Source: CAIXZV01 sp963697365
GTDB taxonomy: Bacteria; Chloroflexota; Limnocylindria; Limnocylindrales; CSP1-4
Length of the DNA: 64,000 nt
NCBI GenBank assembly: GCA_963697365.1
Contig: CAVONT010000021.1
Span: forward strand, 186,001 to 250,000
Reading direction: 5' to 3'
The notes under the pieces were generated by a model. The model did not search any database, was not told the DNA's origin, and saw only the letters and a program-made list of their open reading frames with translations. The position numbers and the translations under genes were made by a program. This document shows positions 8,630-16,344 of this stretch, in pieces (position 1 is the stretch's first letter; every line of letters starts with the position of its first letter).

Positions 8630-8911
8630 ATGGCGCACAAGAAAGCGGGCTCGAGCTCGAAGAACGGCCGCGATTCGGTCGGCCAGCGACTCGGCACCAA
8701 GTGCGGTGACGGCCAGCTGGTGCCGGCCGGTTCGATCATCGTCCGGCAGCGCGGCATGACCTTCAAGGCCGGCGAGAATGCGGGCCTGGGCAAGGACTAC
8801 ACCGTCTACGCCAAGATCACGGGCCGCGTCCGCTTCGAGCACGAGACCAAGTCCAAGAAGCGCATCCGGATCATCCCGGTCGAGTCCGAGCCGGTCGCGG
8901 CCGAGGCCTAG
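8630..8911 (+). CDS. rpmA: 50S ribosomal protein L27
   Basis: 93 aa and complete. MAHKKAGSSSKNGRDSVGQR, then the family core SIIVRQRGMTFKAGENAGLG and KDYTVYAKITGRVRFE. The mature MAHKK N-terminus is encoded directly, without the cleavable Firmicute-type leader. It begins 3 bp after the corrected rplU stop. The GTKCGDGQLVPAG segment differs a little from the common GVKRFGGQ form. Confidence 0.97.
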   Translation: MAHKKAGSSSKNGRDSVGQRLGTKCGDGQLVPAGSIIVRQRGMTFKAGENAGLGKDYTVYAKITGRVRFEHETKSKKRIRIIPVESEPVAAEA

Positions 8912-8975
8912 AGCGCACCCACAGCGGCGATCACCGGCGGGCTGGACCCGTGCGGACGGCGTCGAAGGAGCATCC

Positions 8976-9188
8976 GTGAAGCCGAATACGCATCCTCGCT
9001 ACCACCAGTCGAAGGTCCACTGCGGCAGCTGTGGCACCGACTTCGAGGTTGGCTCCACCCGCGAGGAGCTGCGGATCGACGTCTGCAGCAACTGCCACCC
9101 GTTCTTCACGGGCAAGCAGAACATCATCGACACCGCCGGCCAGGTCGAGCGCTTCCAGCGCCGCCTCGAGCGCCAGGCCCGCGCCTGA
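8976..9188 (+). CDS. rpmE: 50S ribosomal protein L31, zinc-binding form
   Basis: 70 aa, MKPNTHPRYHQSKVHCGSCG then TDFEVGSTREELRIDVCSNC, then HPFFTGKQNIIDTAGQVERF. The two Cys pairs (CGSC and CSNC) mark the zinc-containing paralogue. The start is GTG with AAGGAG 5 nt upstream. It lies 64 bp after rpmA, probably in the same operon, and is followed by two GC-rich hairpins. Confidence 0.96.
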   Translation: MKPNTHPRYHQSKVHCGSCGTDFEVGSTREELRIDVCSNCHPFFTGKQNIIDTAGQVERFQRRLERQARA

Positions 9189-9226
9189 CGCTCCCCGGGC
9201 CTCTGCCCGGCAGACCGCGAACCGCA

Positions 9227-9248
9227 ACGGCGCCCGCGAGGGCGCCGT
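9227..9248 (+). terminator. Hairpin terminator after rpmE
   Basis: ACGGCGCCC, loop GCGA, GGGCGCCGT: a perfect 9-bp stem 38 bp past the rpmE stop, without a clear U tract. A second stem, CCGGGC-CTCT-GCCCGG, precedes it at 9195-9210. Confidence 0.5.
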
Positions 9249-9283
9249 CGTGATTCCTGCGGCATGCTCTCGTCAGGGATGAC

Positions 9284-9460
9284 GTGGAGCGCACGGAGCC
9301 GGAGCAGCGGCTCGTCGAAGTCGAGGAGCGGATCGACCGCATCGGCAAGCGCCTGGCGGCCGGCTACGGGTCCGACAGCGACCGCGACGGATGGCTCCTC
9401 TGGCTCCGCCAGCTGGCCGCGCAGCGGGAGGACCTGCTGGAGGCCTCGGACAGGCAGTGA
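9284..9460 (+). CDS. Small hypothetical coiled-coil protein (58 aa)
   Basis: GTG start with AGGGA 5 nt upstream. The product begins VERTEPEQRLVEVEERIDRI and continues GKRLAAGYGSDSDRDGWLLW and LRQLAAQREDLLEASDRQ. The Glu/Leu heptad-like pattern predicts two short helices. It lies between rpmE and the convergent ABC permease. Codon use (GC-ending) is like the neighbours. I do not recognise a family; it may be a small cytosolic accessory protein. Confidence 0.5.
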   Translation: MERTEPEQRLVEVEERIDRIGKRLAAGYGSDSDRDGWLLWLRQLAAQREDLLEASDRQ

Positions 9461-9467
9461 GCGGCGC

Positions 9468-10241
9468 TCACAGCTCCCGGCGCCGGAACGAGGCGACGGC
9501 GAGAGCCGCGCACGCCACCACGAGGAGCAGCGTTCCGGCGATGGCTGTCGCCGCCTCTCCGCCACGCACCGCCTCCCCCTGTCCAATCGCGAGCAGGCTC
9601 GACGGGACCGCGAGGCCCGTCGGCAGGACGTGATCCGCGGCCGGAACAATGGCCACCAGGCTCAGCACGATGAGCGCCACGAAGCCGAGCCCGGCCGCCG
9701 CCGTGGTCGACCCCGTCACCGTCGACGCGAGGAACGTGACGGATGCCCAGGCCAGGAGCGCCAGCCAGGCGAGCATGGCGAAGGCGACCCAGCCCGCGAT
9801 CGAGACCGGCTCGAACAGGATCGCGGTGTACACCCACGCGACGGCGACGCCGACAAGTGTGGCGACAAGCAGCACCACGGCGATGGCGCCCAGCTTGGCG
9901 AGCAGGAACGAGGTCCGGGTCGCCGGCTGCGCCAGCACCAGGGCGGCGGTGCCCTTGTCCAGCTCGCCCGAGACCGAGCCCATCGCCAGGGCGATGGCTG
10001 CGAGCGCGCCGAGCTGGCCCAGGTTCCCCTGGAGCTGCTCGACGGCCGTGGCCACGGTGGGGTCGGGAAGCGTCATCGGCAGCTGGCCCGCGAGGGCCGC
10101 TTCGAGGATCTCGTTCATGAACCGGGCAGTGAGCGGCGAGATGATGCCCATTACGAGGAAGAGGATCACGAGGACCGGCAGGCGCCGCGTCCGCCAGGCC
10201 TCATGGAGCTCCTTGCGCAGCAGGACGCCGAAGCCGGTCAT
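9468..10241 (-). CDS. ABC-2 type transporter permease (YxlG/NatB-like)
   Basis: 257-aa membrane subunit of an ABC exporter. MTGFGVLLRKELHEAWRTRR at the N-terminus is the usual cytosolic lead into the first helix of ABC-2 permeases. About six hydrophobic segments follow, with the SGELDKGTAALVLAQPATRT loop typical of the family (E-x-GT-x-x-x-L-QP). GGTGGAGGTGG precedes the ATG, which overlaps the upstream ATPase stop by 4 bp. It is the last gene of a five-gene minus-strand operon. Confidence 0.88.
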   Translation of the reverse strand: MTGFGVLLRKELHEAWRTRRLPVLVILFLVMGIISPLTARFMNEILEAALAGQLPMTLPDPTVATAVEQLQGNLGQLGALAAIALAMGSVSGELDKGTAALVLAQPATRTSFLLAKLGAIAVVLLVATLVGVAVAWVYTAILFEPVSIAGWVAFAMLAWLALLAWASVTFLASTVTGSTTAAAGLGFVALIVLSLVAIVPAADHVLPTGLAVPSSLLAIGQGEAVRGGEAATAIAGTLLLVVACAALAVASFRRREL

Positions 10242-11209
10242 GCCGCCACCTCCACCTGATCGCCCGTCAACTGCAGGAAGACGTCCTCGAGCGTGGGCCG
10301 AGCGCGAGCCACCGACACGACCGGGACGCCGGCAGCCACGACGGCCGCCAGCAGCTCGCGTGCGGCGATGCCGGGATCGGCGACTGCCACCGTGAGCACG
10401 CCGTGCTCCGCGGCAGCACCGGTCACCCACGGCAGCGCGCGCAACGAGGCCGCGAGTCCCTCGAGCGCCGCACCTTCGCCTGGCTCGGCCTCCACCCGGT
10501 AGACCGGGAGGGCATAGCGGTCCAGCAGGTCAGCGAGCGTTCCCTCGACCACCAGGCGGCCGTGGGCAAGGATCGCGACCCTGTCGCATACCCGCTCGAC
10601 ATCGGCCAGGACGTGCGAGGAGAACAGGACGGTGGTCTCACCGCGGAGTGCGGCGACAAGGCCGAGCACGTCACGGCGGCCCTCGGGGTCCAGCGCGCTC
10701 ACAGGCTCATCGAGGATGACCACCGGTGGCCGATGGACCAGGGCGCCGGCGATCCCGAGGCGCTGGCGCATGCCGCCCGAGTAGGTGCCCGTGCGCCGGT
10801 CCGCGGCGGCCTCGAGGTCCACCCGGTCGAGTGCGTCGGCAACCGCGCGGTCGAGGGCGGCGCCGCGGAGTCCGTGCAGCCTGCCCAGCATCGCGACCTG
10901 CTCGCGCCCGGTCATCCACCGGTAGGCACGCGGATCCTGCTCCAGGAAGCCGAGGCGGCGGCGAACCGCCAGGGGATCGTCGGCGACCACGATCCCGTTG
11001 ACCTCGGCGCGCCCCGTGGAGGGACGTGTCAGGCCGGCGAGGATGCGCAGCGTCGTGGTCTTGCCAGCTCCGTTGGGACCCAGCAGCCCGAAGATGGAGC
11101 CGCGCGGGACGACGAGATCGAGCGCATCGAGCGCCAGGACGCCACCCCGGTAGAGCTTGGTCAGGTCATCGACGCGGATGGCCGCCGGACCATCGGACGC
11201 CACCTGCAT
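10238..11209 (-). CDS. ABC transporter ATP-binding protein (YxlF-like)
   Basis: 323-aa exporter ATPase. Walker A GPNGAGKTTT, signature YSGGMRQRL, Walker B VVILDEPVSALDPEG and switch His in FSSHVLADVERV are all present. A C-terminal ~90-residue extension with VARARPTLEDVFLQLTG is common in ABC-2-linked ATPases. The ATG at 11209 has no Shine-Dalgarno and overlaps the previous gene by 49 bp. The frame stays open further upstream, so an earlier GTG is possible. It pairs with the permease downstream. Confidence 0.9.
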   Translation of the reverse strand: MQVASDGPAAIRVDDLTKLYRGGVLALDALDLVVPRGSIFGLLGPNGAGKTTTLRILAGLTRPSTGRAEVNGIVVADDPLAVRRRLGFLEQDPRAYRWMTGREQVAMLGRLHGLRGAALDRAVADALDRVDLEAAADRRTGTYSGGMRQRLGIAGALVHRPPVVILDEPVSALDPEGRRDVLGLVAALRGETTVLFSSHVLADVERVCDRVAILAHGRLVVEGTLADLLDRYALPVYRVEAEPGEGAALEGLAASLRALPWVTGAAAEHGVLTVAVADPGIAARELLAAVVAAGVPVVSVARARPTLEDVFLQLTGDQVEVAA

Positions 11210-11628
11210 GGTTGCATCGGCCACGAGGACGCCGGCCGCGAGGACACCGGCCACGAGGGGGTCGGCCACCGGAGATGGGGCGTCGGGCGGGGCACCGTGG
11301 CCTGCGCGGACCCGGCGACCGGCGCCGGCACCGTGGCCTGCGCGGACCCGGCGACCGGCGGATCGTGCGGGCTGCCCCAGCCGGGCTGCCCCGGCCACCG
11401 GGGCTCGTCGACGGGGGCGTCGACTCGCCCGATGAGCAGGTAGACGAGTGGTCCGATCCCATTGAGGAACAGGATGATGATCGCCCACATCGCCTTCGAC
11501 CCGCCGCGCACGTGACGGTCCTGCTTCAGCAGGTCGTACACCGCGTAGATGATCAGGCCCAACTCGAGGAGGACGAGCGGGACGATGAGCAGGAGCAGGG
11601 AGGGGTCGAACCCCTCGGGCAGGTTCAC
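11161..11628 (-). CDS. PLDc_N-domain membrane protein (YxlE-like)
   Basis: Two N-terminal helices, DPSLLLLIVPLVLLELGLII then KAMWAIIILFLNGIGPLVYL, with the conserved D-x-x-K...W-x-x-I-x-x-x-N-x-x-G-P-x-x-Y-x-x-x-G-R pattern of PLDc_N proteins such as B. subtilis YxlE. The C-terminal half is low-complexity and contains a 12-residue repeat (PVAGSAQATVPA twice). The end overlaps the ABC ATPase; an undetected frame error in the repeat region could be lengthening it. The GTG start overlaps the upstream SdpI-like stop (GTGA). Confidence 0.75.
   Translation of the reverse strand: MNLPEGFDPSLLLLIVPLVLLELGLIIYAVYDLLKQDRHVRGGSKAMWAIIILFLNGIGPLVYLLIGRVDAPVDEPRWPGQPGWGSPHDPPVAGSAQATVPAPVAGSAQATVPRPTPHLRWPTPSWPVSSRPASSWPMQPCRWRPMVRRPSASMT
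11293..11360. repeat. 36-bp tandem repeat (about 1.9 copies)
   Basis: The unit starting CACCGTGGCCTGCGCGGACC occurs at 11293 and again at 11329. It encodes the duplicated PVAGSAQATVP segment of the PLDc_N protein. Confidence 0.85.
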
Positions 11629-12302
11629 GATGCGCCTCCGTTGACGCGCTTGTCAGGATCGGTCTTCCACACCCGGTAGGAGTAGGCGAACCCGACGACG
11701 AGGATGAGCCCGATGAGGACGAGCATCGCGGCGAGCACCACCTCGGGGTGCCCGAACAGGGACAGGAGCACGAGCACGAGCCCGGAGACGAAGAACAGCC
11801 GCCCCATCAGCCGGTGGGTCTTGTCCCAGGCGAGGTCGCTCGTGAGCGTCCAGGGGGTGCGGACACCGAACATGTAGTTGGCGCGCACGGTGCCCATCCG
11901 ATTGCCGATCACCATGAACAGGATCCCGATGCCCATCCCCATCAGGAGCGCCATCGGGACATCGCGCCCGGTCGAGGCCAGCACGACGCCGGCCTGGACG
12001 AGCGTGAACAGGGCGATCACCGCGATCCCGAGCTGCCGGTAGGCCGTGGCCGAGCGGCGCAGGTTCTCGCGGCGCGGCTCGACCCGGGGAATGAACCCGA
12101 ACAGGACCGTGATGCCGATCGAGACGACGGGCGCCATGAGGAACGACAGCCAGGCGGGCCCGTAGCCGTCCACCTGCCCGTCGGGCCCCCAGTGGTTGGG
12201 CACCGTGGCCCCGAACCCCACCTGGGCGAAGCCCCAGGCGGCGAGCGCCAGCTGGATGCCGATGCCGGCCGCGGCGACGACATAGAAGTTGCGCAGGTTC
12301 AT
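11625..12302 (-). CDS. SdpI-like / DUF1648 membrane protein
   Basis: 225 aa with six or seven predicted helices. The N-terminal ATVPNHWGPDGQVDGYG segment is the DUF1648 signature, and RANYMFGVRTPWTLTSDLAW then DKTHRLMGRLFFVSGLV is the SdpI C-terminal signature. In B. subtilis SdpI gives immunity to the SDP toxin and also senses it to relieve repression by SdpR. Its ATG overlaps the upstream ArsR-type gene by 4 bp, the same pairing as sdpRI. The substrate here is unknown. Confidence 0.88.
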   Translation of the reverse strand: MNLRNFYVVAAAGIGIQLALAAWGFAQVGFGATVPNHWGPDGQVDGYGPAWLSFLMAPVVSIGITVLFGFIPRVEPRRENLRRSATAYRQLGIAVIALFTLVQAGVVLASTGRDVPMALLMGMGIGILFMVIGNRMGTVRANYMFGVRTPWTLTSDLAWDKTHRLMGRLFFVSGLVLVLLSLFGHPEVVLAAMLVLIGLILVVGFAYSYRVWKTDPDKRVNGGAS

Positions 12303-12580
12303 GCAGGGCGCTCCGTGGGATCCACGCCGAGCATGTCCATGAGAGCCATCAGCGCCTCCTGGAGCACGGTCTGGTTGAGCCGGTAGGTGACCGTGGAGCC
12401 GGTGCGTTCCGTCTGGACCAGCCCGACCTCGCGGAGGACGGCGAAGTGGCCGGACATCGTCGGCCACGTGAGCTCGAACTGGGACGCGAGCTCGCCCGCG
12501 GTCATCGGACGCTCGCGCAGGAGCACGAGGATCCGGCGACGGGTCGGGTCGGCGAGGGCCTTGTAGACGGAGTTCGTGAC
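12299..12580 (-). CDS. ArsR-family transcriptional repressor (SdpR-like)
   Basis: Winged-helix repressor. NSVYKALADPTRRRILVLLR then ERPMTAGELASQFELTWPTM and SGHFAVLREVGLVQTERTGS are the classic ArsR helices and wing. No metal-binding CxC is seen, so it is not a standard metal sensor. The conserved N-terminus is in frame back to a TAG at 12589-12587, but no ATG, GTG or TTG exists there. A GTC at 12580 sits 3 nt after AGGAG, so either a start-codon base error or a very rare start is implied. The first canonical start (GTG at 12526) would delete helix 1. First gene of the five-gene operon. Confidence 0.85.
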   Translation of the reverse strand, partial: VTNSVYKALADPTRRRILVLLRERPMTAGELASQFELTWPTMSGHFAVLREVGLVQTERTGSTVTYRLNQTVLQEALMALMDMLGVDPTERPA

Positions 12581-12587
12581 GGGCTCC

Positions 12588-12626
12588 TATTTCGGCAGTT
12601 CGACGAATTAGGTCGATGCCAAAATA
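12588..12626 (-). promoter_or_regulatory. Inverted repeat upstream of the ArsR-SdpI operon, likely operator
   Basis: TATTTCGGCA (12588-12597) and TGCCAAAATA (12617-12626) form an inverted repeat with one mismatch over a 19-bp spacer. It is AT-rich in a GC-rich region and lies immediately upstream of the repressor gene. A -10-like TAATTC on the minus strand falls inside the spacer. Autoregulation is inferred. Confidence 0.45.
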
Positions 12627-12770
12627 CACCCGGCCGTCAAGCGGCGCACGACCCCGGCGCGGCGAGGAGGCGCGGGTCGTCCGGGGAACCCGCACCCCAC
12701 GCTGCTAGACTCCGTTGTGCCGCGATGCCCCCTGCCGCGGATCCGTTGCAGGACTCCCGGGAGGAGCACG

Positions 12771-13592
12771 ATGACCGACGACCGCGAGCGCTGGGCCCTG
12801 ATCCTGGGCGCCTCCTCGGGTATGGGCGAGGCCACGGCCCTGACGCTGGCGGCGGCCGGCTACAACATCTGCGGCGTCCACCTCGACTTCCGGGCCAGCC
12901 TCGCGCACGTGGCCGAGATCGTCGGCAAGATCGAGGTGCTCGGTGTCCAGGCGTTGTACATGAATATGAACGCCGCCGACGACGAGAAGCGGGCCACCGC
13001 GCTGGCGAACCTGCGCGCCCGGTTCGATGCCTCGGAGGCGGCCGGGCGCACGCCCTATGTCCGCGTGGTCATGCACTCGCTCGCCTTCGGCTCGCTCGTC
13101 CCGTTCCTGACCGAGGATCCGAAGGCCGGGGTGGACCGCAAGAAGATGGAGATGACCCAGGACGTCATGGCGAACAGCCTCGTCTATTGGGTGCAGGACC
13201 TGTGGCGCGGCGGGTTCCTCCAGCAGGGCTCCAAGATCTACGCCATGACCTCGGAAGGCTCCACCCGCGTGGTCCCGAGCTACGGCGTGGTGAGCTCCGC
13301 CAAGGCGGCGCTCGAGTCCCACACCCGGCAGCTCGCGATGGAGCTGGCCCGGCTGGGGACCGGCGTGACGGCGAACACGATCCGCGCCGGGGTCACCGTG
13401 ACGCCGGCCCTGATGAAGATCCCGGAGAGGGACGCCATCATCGAGGCGGCCACCAGGCGCAACCCCACCGGGCGCATGACAACGCCACGTGACGTGGCCA
13501 ACGCCATCCTCGCGCTCTCGGGCGAGGGGACGGACTTCATCAACGGCGAGGTCATCGGCGTCGACGGTGGCGAGTTCATCACCGGCTCATAG
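12771..13592 (+). CDS. SDR-family oxidoreductase, enoyl-ACP-reductase-like
   Basis: 273-aa NAD(P)-binding enzyme. The nucleotide motif is LILGASSGMGEATAL (residues ~9-23). The active-site segment SYGVVSSAKAALE has Tyr-x6-Lys, the spacing of FabI/FabL enoyl reductases rather than the Tyr-x3-Lys of classical SDRs. The ending EGTDFINGEVIGVDGGEFIT is typical. GGAGGAG lies 4 nt before the ATG. A TAGACT -10 box is at 12705-12710. A role in fatty acid synthesis is likely but the substrate is not proven by sequence. Confidence 0.8.
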   Translation: MTDDRERWALILGASSGMGEATALTLAAAGYNICGVHLDFRASLAHVAEIVGKIEVLGVQALYMNMNAADDEKRATALANLRARFDASEAAGRTPYVRVVMHSLAFGSLVPFLTEDPKAGVDRKKMEMTQDVMANSLVYWVQDLWRGGFLQQGSKIYAMTSEGSTRVVPSYGVVSSAKAALESHTRQLAMELARLGTGVTANTIRAGVTVTPALMKIPERDAIIEAATRRNPTGRMTTPRDVANAILALSGEGTDFINGEVIGVDGGEFITGS

Positions 13593-13631
13593 GCGCGCAG
13601 CCGGACAGGGAAAGGATTGAGGGACGGTCAG

Positions 13632-14669
13632 GTGAGCGGTCGGGTCCTGGTCGTCGGGTCCGTCAACATCGACCTGGTGGTGCAGACCGAGCGTCTGCCG
13701 CAACCGGGTGAGACGGTGATGGGCGGGACGTTCACGCGGTTCCACGGGGGCAAGGGCGGCAACCAGGCGGTGGCGGCCGCACGTCTCGGCGTCCCGGTCA
13801 TGCTGGTGGCGGCACTGGGCGACGACGAGTTCGCGAGCGATGCCCGCCACGCGCTCGCACGAGAGGGGATCGGCACGGACGTGCTGGTCACGCTCGAGCA
13901 CACGGCCACGGGCGTGGCCCTGATCCTGGTCGACTCGAAGGCGGAGAACCAGATCGCCGTCGCGCCGGGTGCCAACGCCGGGTTGACGGCCGCGCATGTG
14001 CGCGCCGCCCTCGGGCGCCTGAACCCGCACGCCGGGGATGCGGTCATCGTCACCCACGAGATCTCAACCGATGCCGCGCGCGAGGCGCTCCGGATCGGGC
14101 GCCAGGGCGGTGCGTGGACGATCCTCAATCCGGCACCCGCGGGGGGCCTCGACCGATCGGTCATCGGCCTTGCCGACGTGGTGGTGCCCAACCGTGGCGA
14201 GCTCGCCATGCTTGTCACCGAGGACGCGCTGCGCGCGGGGCAGCCGGCGCCGGCGACCGACGACCCCATCAAGTCCGCGCGCCTGCTGCTCGAGGCATCG
14301 CCCGGGGGGCCGGGCGCAGGCAAGGCGATCCTCGTCAGCCTCGGATCCTCGGGCGCTGCGCTCGTCCGACGCGATGCGCCCGTCATCGACATCAAGGCCC
14401 CGAAGGTGAAGGCCATCGACGCGACTGGGGCCGGTGACGCGCTCAACGGCGCGCTTGCGGCCGCGCTGGCGGGCGGGCTCGACCTCGAGACGGCCGCACG
14501 CCGAGCGGTCGTGGCGGCGAGCATCAGCGTCACGCGTGCCGGCGCCCGCGAGGGATACCCGACGCTGGACGAGCTGGCGATTGCCCTTGGCGAGACGCCG
14601 CCGTCGCAGGTTCGGGCCGAGGCGGAGGCAGCAGGAAACGCAGCCGCGGCGGAGCAGCCTGCAGGCTGA
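13632..14669 (+). CDS. rbsK: Ribokinase (PfkB family)
   Basis: Phosphorylates ribose or a related sugar at O5. VVGSVNIDLVVQTERLPQPG and GGTFTRFHGGKGGNQAVAAA are the ribokinase N-terminal signatures. DATGAGDALNGALAAALAGG carries the catalytic Asp and anion hole. I favour the GTG at 13632 (GAGGGA about 7 nt upstream) over the TTG at 13617. The C-terminus has ~25 extra Ala/Glu-rich residues. No ribose transporter is adjacent. The stop lies in the first unit of a 20-bp tandem repeat. Confidence 0.88.
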   Translation: MSGRVLVVGSVNIDLVVQTERLPQPGETVMGGTFTRFHGGKGGNQAVAAARLGVPVMLVAALGDDEFASDARHALAREGIGTDVLVTLEHTATGVALILVDSKAENQIAVAPGANAGLTAAHVRAALGRLNPHAGDAVIVTHEISTDAAREALRIGRQGGAWTILNPAPAGGLDRSVIGLADVVVPNRGELAMLVTEDALRAGQPAPATDDPIKSARLLLEASPGGPGAGKAILVSLGSSGAALVRRDAPVIDIKAPKVKAIDATGAGDALNGALAAALAGGLDLETAARRAVVAASISVTRAGAREGYPTLDELAIALGETPPSQVRAEAEAAGNAAAAEQPAG

Positions 14670-14726
14670 CACGATCGCGCCGGCGTTGACACAACCGCGC
14701 CGGACCTGACACGACCGCTCGAGCCG
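14667..14726. repeat. 20-bp tandem repeat (3 copies) starting at the rbsK stop codon
   Basis: TGACACGATCGCGCCGGCGT (14667), TGACACAACCGCGCCGGACC (14687) and TGACACGACCGCTCGAGCCG (14707) recur every 20 bp. The first TGA is the rbsK stop. Confidence 0.85.
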
Positions 14727-14741
14727 GCACGGCCGCCCTCG

Positions 14742-15766
14742 TCAGCCCAGCCGGTCTTCGGCTGCCCACAGGGTCCGGACCCGGGCATCGGGTGTCATGC
14801 CGAGACGCCCGCGGTCGTCGACCCACCACGCGGCGAGTCCGCGGGCGCGGGCCTCGTCGGCGATGGCCTCGCGTCCGGCCACGAACAGGGCCTTGCTCCA
14901 GATCTCCGCCCACGCAGGATCCTGGCGCGCGACCGTCACGGCGAGCAGCCCCGTGCGCGCCGGCTCGCGCGTCGCCGGGTCCACGATGTGGTGCACGGGT
15001 CGCCCGTCAGGTGCGAGCCAGCTCCGGACCCGGATCGAGGACGTGGCGATGGCACCCGTTGGGCAGGTCGACCACGACGAGCGGCTGCCCCCCGCTGCAC
15101 CGGATCGGCGACCGGGTCCTCGATCCCGACCCGCCAGCCATCGGCAGGCGGGACGCCCGCTGCGACGATGTCACCACCGGCCTCGAGCAGCAGCCCCGCG
15201 CCCGCGGGAAGCTCGGGCAGCGCCGCAGCGGCCGCCCATCGCAGTGCGAGTCCCTTGCCGATGCCGCCCATGTCGAGCGGGACCTGCGGCACGTGGGCGC
15301 GGCTGGTCTGCTCGCTGGCCGTGACGGCAAGCGGCGCGTCCGGCGCGGCGCCGAGGTGGGCTCCACGCTCGCCGATGCGCTCCAGCGTGTCCAGGATGCT
15401 GGCGTCGAACCGGTCGTCCGTCACGCGGCCGGCCCGGTCCGTCAGTGCGAGCCCGATGCGCAGCCGCCTCGACACCGGCACGACGGTGCCCGTGCCGGCC
15501 AGCCGGTTCAGCCAGGTGAGCTCGGAGTCGTCGCGGAACCGCGAGAGCGAGCGGTCAACGGCGTCGAACTCGGCACGGACGGCATTCCAGGCACGGGCTG
15601 CTGCTTCGTCGCAGGACCCGTGGCCCGCACCGCCGCCGCCACCGTCGCCCGCTCCGTCGCACCTGATCGTGAGGCGGATTGCGGACCCGAGGGCACGCGC
15701 CGAGAAGGTGACAGTCCCGTCGGGGACCTCACCGGCCCAGGTCTCGAGCGCGGAACCCGACGGGAC
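14742..15766 (-). CDS. apbE: FAD:protein FMN transferase ApbE, one frameshift
   Basis: Attaches FMN covalently to a Thr/Ser of exported redox proteins. Visible motifs: AEFDAVDRSLSRFRDDSELT, VPQVPLDMGGIGKGLALRWA, AGLLLEAGGDIVAAG and, after a frame correction, GAIATSSIRVRSWLAPDGRP then VHHIVDPATREPARTGL with the conserved metal/FAD-site HHIxDP. The frame breaks in a C6 run at 15088-15093. No ATG, GTG or TTG fits the start; GTC at 15766 sits 8 nt after GGGAGG. No signal peptide or lipobox is evident. It is the last gene of an operon with a ferric-reductase-like membrane protein and two coiled-coil proteins. Confidence 0.9.
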
Positions 15767-15770
15767 GGGA

Positions 15771-16344
15771 TCAGCCTCCCGATGCGCCGGACTTGGCGTT
15801 GGTCGAGGGCGCCGAGCGGCCACTCGACGAGCGGGAGGTACCCGCGATCGGGCCGCGCATCGTGACGTTCGGCAGCTTGATGCGGGTGGGCAGAGCGGCC
15901 ACCGATCCCTCGACCTCGGCGACCAGCCCGGCCAGAGCATCGAGGCGTGCCTGGTAGTCGGTCACGGTGACCCCGACGGCGCCGTAGTCGGCCGCCAGGG
16001 CGCGCGCTTCGGCATCCGCCTTGAGGAGCGCTCGCTCGAGCTCGTCATTCGCAGTCTCCAGCCTGGCGATCTCCTCGAGGTACGGGGCGCGGGCGGCGAT
16101 CGCCTGGGCATCGGTATCCGCCTGGAGGGCGGAGACGCCGGCGAGGGACACGGCGTAGACGGCGGCGGATGCACCGAGCAGGAGGCCTGCGCGGGCCGGT
16201 GAGCGTCAGGATGGCCTCGTTGCGGCGGACCGATGTCCGGACCCCCGGGACCCGGGTGTCCGTGCTGGAGTCGCCGGCGACCTCTCCCAGGGGAACGGGC
16301 CGGCGCGTGCCGGCGGAGACTCGGGGCAGGGCGCGCTCAGTCAT
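15771..16344 (-). CDS. Membrane-anchored coiled-coil hypothetical protein, one frameshift
   Basis: The N-terminus reads MTERALPRVSAGTRRPVPLG and RNEAILTLTG in one frame. After a one-base correction near 16200 it continues ARAGLLLGASAAVYAVSLAG, a single membrane helix, and then a helical region (APYLEEIARLETANDELERA, LLKADAEARALAADYGAVGV). The tail is Ser/Gly-rich with SGRSAPSTNAKSGASGG. I see no known domain. The gene starts inside the end of the previous one (overlap of 8 bp) and ends 4 bp before the probable apbE start. A structural or scaffold role with the cytochrome and ApbE is a guess from position. Confidence 0.65.

Noticed and set aside
9189..9283. Two adjacent GC hairpins after rpmE as a riboswitch or attenuator
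   Set aside because: They are simple short stems downstream of the operon, better explained as terminator structure.
11161..11209. The 49-bp overlap of the PLDc_N gene and ABC ATPase as a programmed frameshift fusion
   Set aside because: No slippery sequence is evident, and repeats plus general indel errors in the window explain an overlong C-terminus more simply.
14936..15940. Extended upstream part of the apbE frame (about 58 codons beyond the chosen start)
   Set aside because: It is Arg/Pro-rich and overlaps the coiled-coil gene in another frame, so it is a shadow and not a true N-terminus.
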